DNA from: Acidobacteriota bacterium
GTDB lineage: Bacteria; Acidobacteriota; Terriglobia; Terriglobales; Acidobacteriaceae
Assembly: GCA_021779695.1 (NCBI GenBank)
Contig: JAJYAE010000080.1
Location: forward strand, 1-14,386
Reading direction: 5' to 3'
Length of the DNA: 14,386 nucleotides
Program-made: the position numbers and the translations under genes
Notes under the pieces: model-generated
The model's input: the letters and a program-made list of their open reading frames with translations, nothing else
What the model was told of the DNA's origin: nothing
Database searches by the model: none
Part shown: in pieces, positions 13,959 to 14,386 of the stretch
How positions within the stretch are numbered: the stretch's first letter is position 1
Layout: each line of letters begins with the position of its first letter

Positions 13959-14357
13959 TTAGTCATCCGCCAAAAGGTGAATAATCGGACACGGTGCACC
14001 GACGGATGACGCATCGCAGGCGCGCACGAGGCGTGAGAGTGCTTTTTTCATCTTGGAGAGGTCTGCAATCTTCTCTTCAATCAGTTCCAGCTTGTGGGCT
14101 GCGATCGCTCGTGTTTCTGAGCAGGCTTTCCTTTCATCGAGTGCGAGCAGACCTGTGATCTCTTCCAGCGTGAATCCAAGAGCCTGGGCTCGCTTGATGA
14201 AGCGGACCCGCTTTACCGTGTCGGATGTGTACTGCCGGAATCCGCTCCGCGGTTTTGTCGGTTCTTGCAATAAGCTCCGTCGCTGGTAATAGCGAATGGT
14301 CTCGACATTCACACCGCTTTGTTTTGCCAGTGTGCCGATGGTCAGATTCTCGCTCAC
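13959..14357 (-). CDS. merR: Mercury-responsive transcriptional regulator MerR
   Basis: Dimeric DNA-twisting regulator that represses, and with Hg(II) activates, the mercury-resistance operon, and controls its own gene. The 132-residue protein matches classical MerR: helix-turn-helix LTIGTLAKQSGVNVETIRYYQRRSLL (5-30), GFRQYTSDTVKRVRFIKRAQALGF, dimer helix (about 82-112), and the metal loop RACDASSVGAPCPI. Cysteines C79, C114 and C123 have the 35- and 9-residue spacing of the three Hg ligands (C82, C117, C126 in Tn501 MerR). The start is GTG at 14357, six bases after a strong AAGGAGG. The gene points left, away from the truncated mer promoter, so the mer structural genes should lie to the right of the window. 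Mercury specificity is well supported by the cysteine set and the operator half-site. Confidence 0.93.
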   Translation of the reverse strand: MSENLTIGTLAKQSGVNVETIRYYQRRSLLQEPTKPRSGFRQYTSDTVKRVRFIKRAQALGFTLEEITGLLALDERKACSETRAIAAHKLELIEEKIADLSKMKKALSRLVRACDASSVGAPCPIIHLLADD

Positions 14358-14363
14358 GAATCG

Positions 14364-14370
14364 CCTCCTT
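14364..14370 (-). promoter_or_regulatory. merR ribosome binding site overlapping the mer -35 box
   Basis: AAGGAGG on the minus strand (14364-14370), six bases before the GTG start, supports that start. Its upstream end shares two bases with the rightward TTGACT box, so the regulator's translation signal and the divergent promoter are packed against each other. Confidence 0.75.
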
Positions 14371-14386
14371 GACTCCGTACCATAGT
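14369..14386 (+). promoter_or_regulatory. Truncated divergent mer operon promoter/operator
   Basis: TTGACT (14369-14374) followed by CCGTACCATAGT matches the left part of the classical mer promoter, where the -35 box TTGACT runs into the operator half-site CTCCGTAC. The right half-site and the -10 box, expected about 19-20 bases after the -35, fall beyond the window end. It points rightward, toward an expected merT/merP/merA-type operon. Confidence 0.8.

Noticed and set aside
1..14386. CRISPR arrays, tRNA or rRNA genes, intact insertion sequences
   Set aside because: No regularly spaced repeats, no tRNA-like or rRNA-like stretch, and no transposase with terminal repeats could be seen by reading.

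Overview
The window reads as accessory DNA of a Gram-negative bacterium: it encodes an outer-membrane channel and a lipoprotein adaptor of a three-part efflux pump, next to plasmid- or ICE-type maintenance genes and a mercury-resistance regulator. Host phylum cannot be fixed from sequence alone. My impression is Acidobacteriota or a proteobacterium, and the clustering of heavy-metal genes with ArdC- and ParB-type genes points to a plasmid, genomic island or integrative conjugative element.

Left half (about 111-8864): a divergent metal-efflux locus. A MerR-family metal sensor is read rightward (8460-8864). The minus strand carries a tightly packed five-gene operon: outer-membrane factor (czcC-like), periplasmic adaptor lipoprotein (czcB-like), RND pump (czcA-like), a small P-II signalling protein of aberrant type, and a Zn/Cd/Pb-type P-type ATPase (cadA-like). 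The genes overlap or lie 2 to 11 bases apart. The operon has a textbook MerR-controlled promoter (TTGACC, 19-bp spacer, TACACT) with a perfect 15-bp palindrome filling the spacer. The ATPase would move metal from cytoplasm to periplasm and the RND complex from periplasm to outside. The P-II protein lacks the canonical uridylylation tyrosine, so it probably serves this system rather than nitrogen control.

Middle and right (about 8865-13781): a plasmid/ICE-type module on the plus strand. It holds an orphan beta-class DNA methyltransferase, a hairpin-rich gene-free stretch with a nested inverted-repeat element, an ArdC-like antirestriction protein with a zinc metallopeptidase motif, a small DUF6908-like protein overlapping it by one base, and a large ParB-family protein with two cysteine clusters. 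The module ends in a strong intrinsic terminator. Methyltransferase plus ArdC would help incoming DNA survive host restriction; ParB would serve partition or regulation.

Right edge (13959-14386): a mercury-type MerR with all three mercury-binding cysteines, read leftward, and the start of the divergent mer promoter (TTGACTCCGTAC), cut by the window end. A mer operon is expected just outside.

Most notable: the P-II protein inside the metal operon, the nested inverted-repeat element at 10325-10481 with a hairpin cluster before it, the three-segment alternative-pairing leader of parB, and the cysteine-rich ParB.
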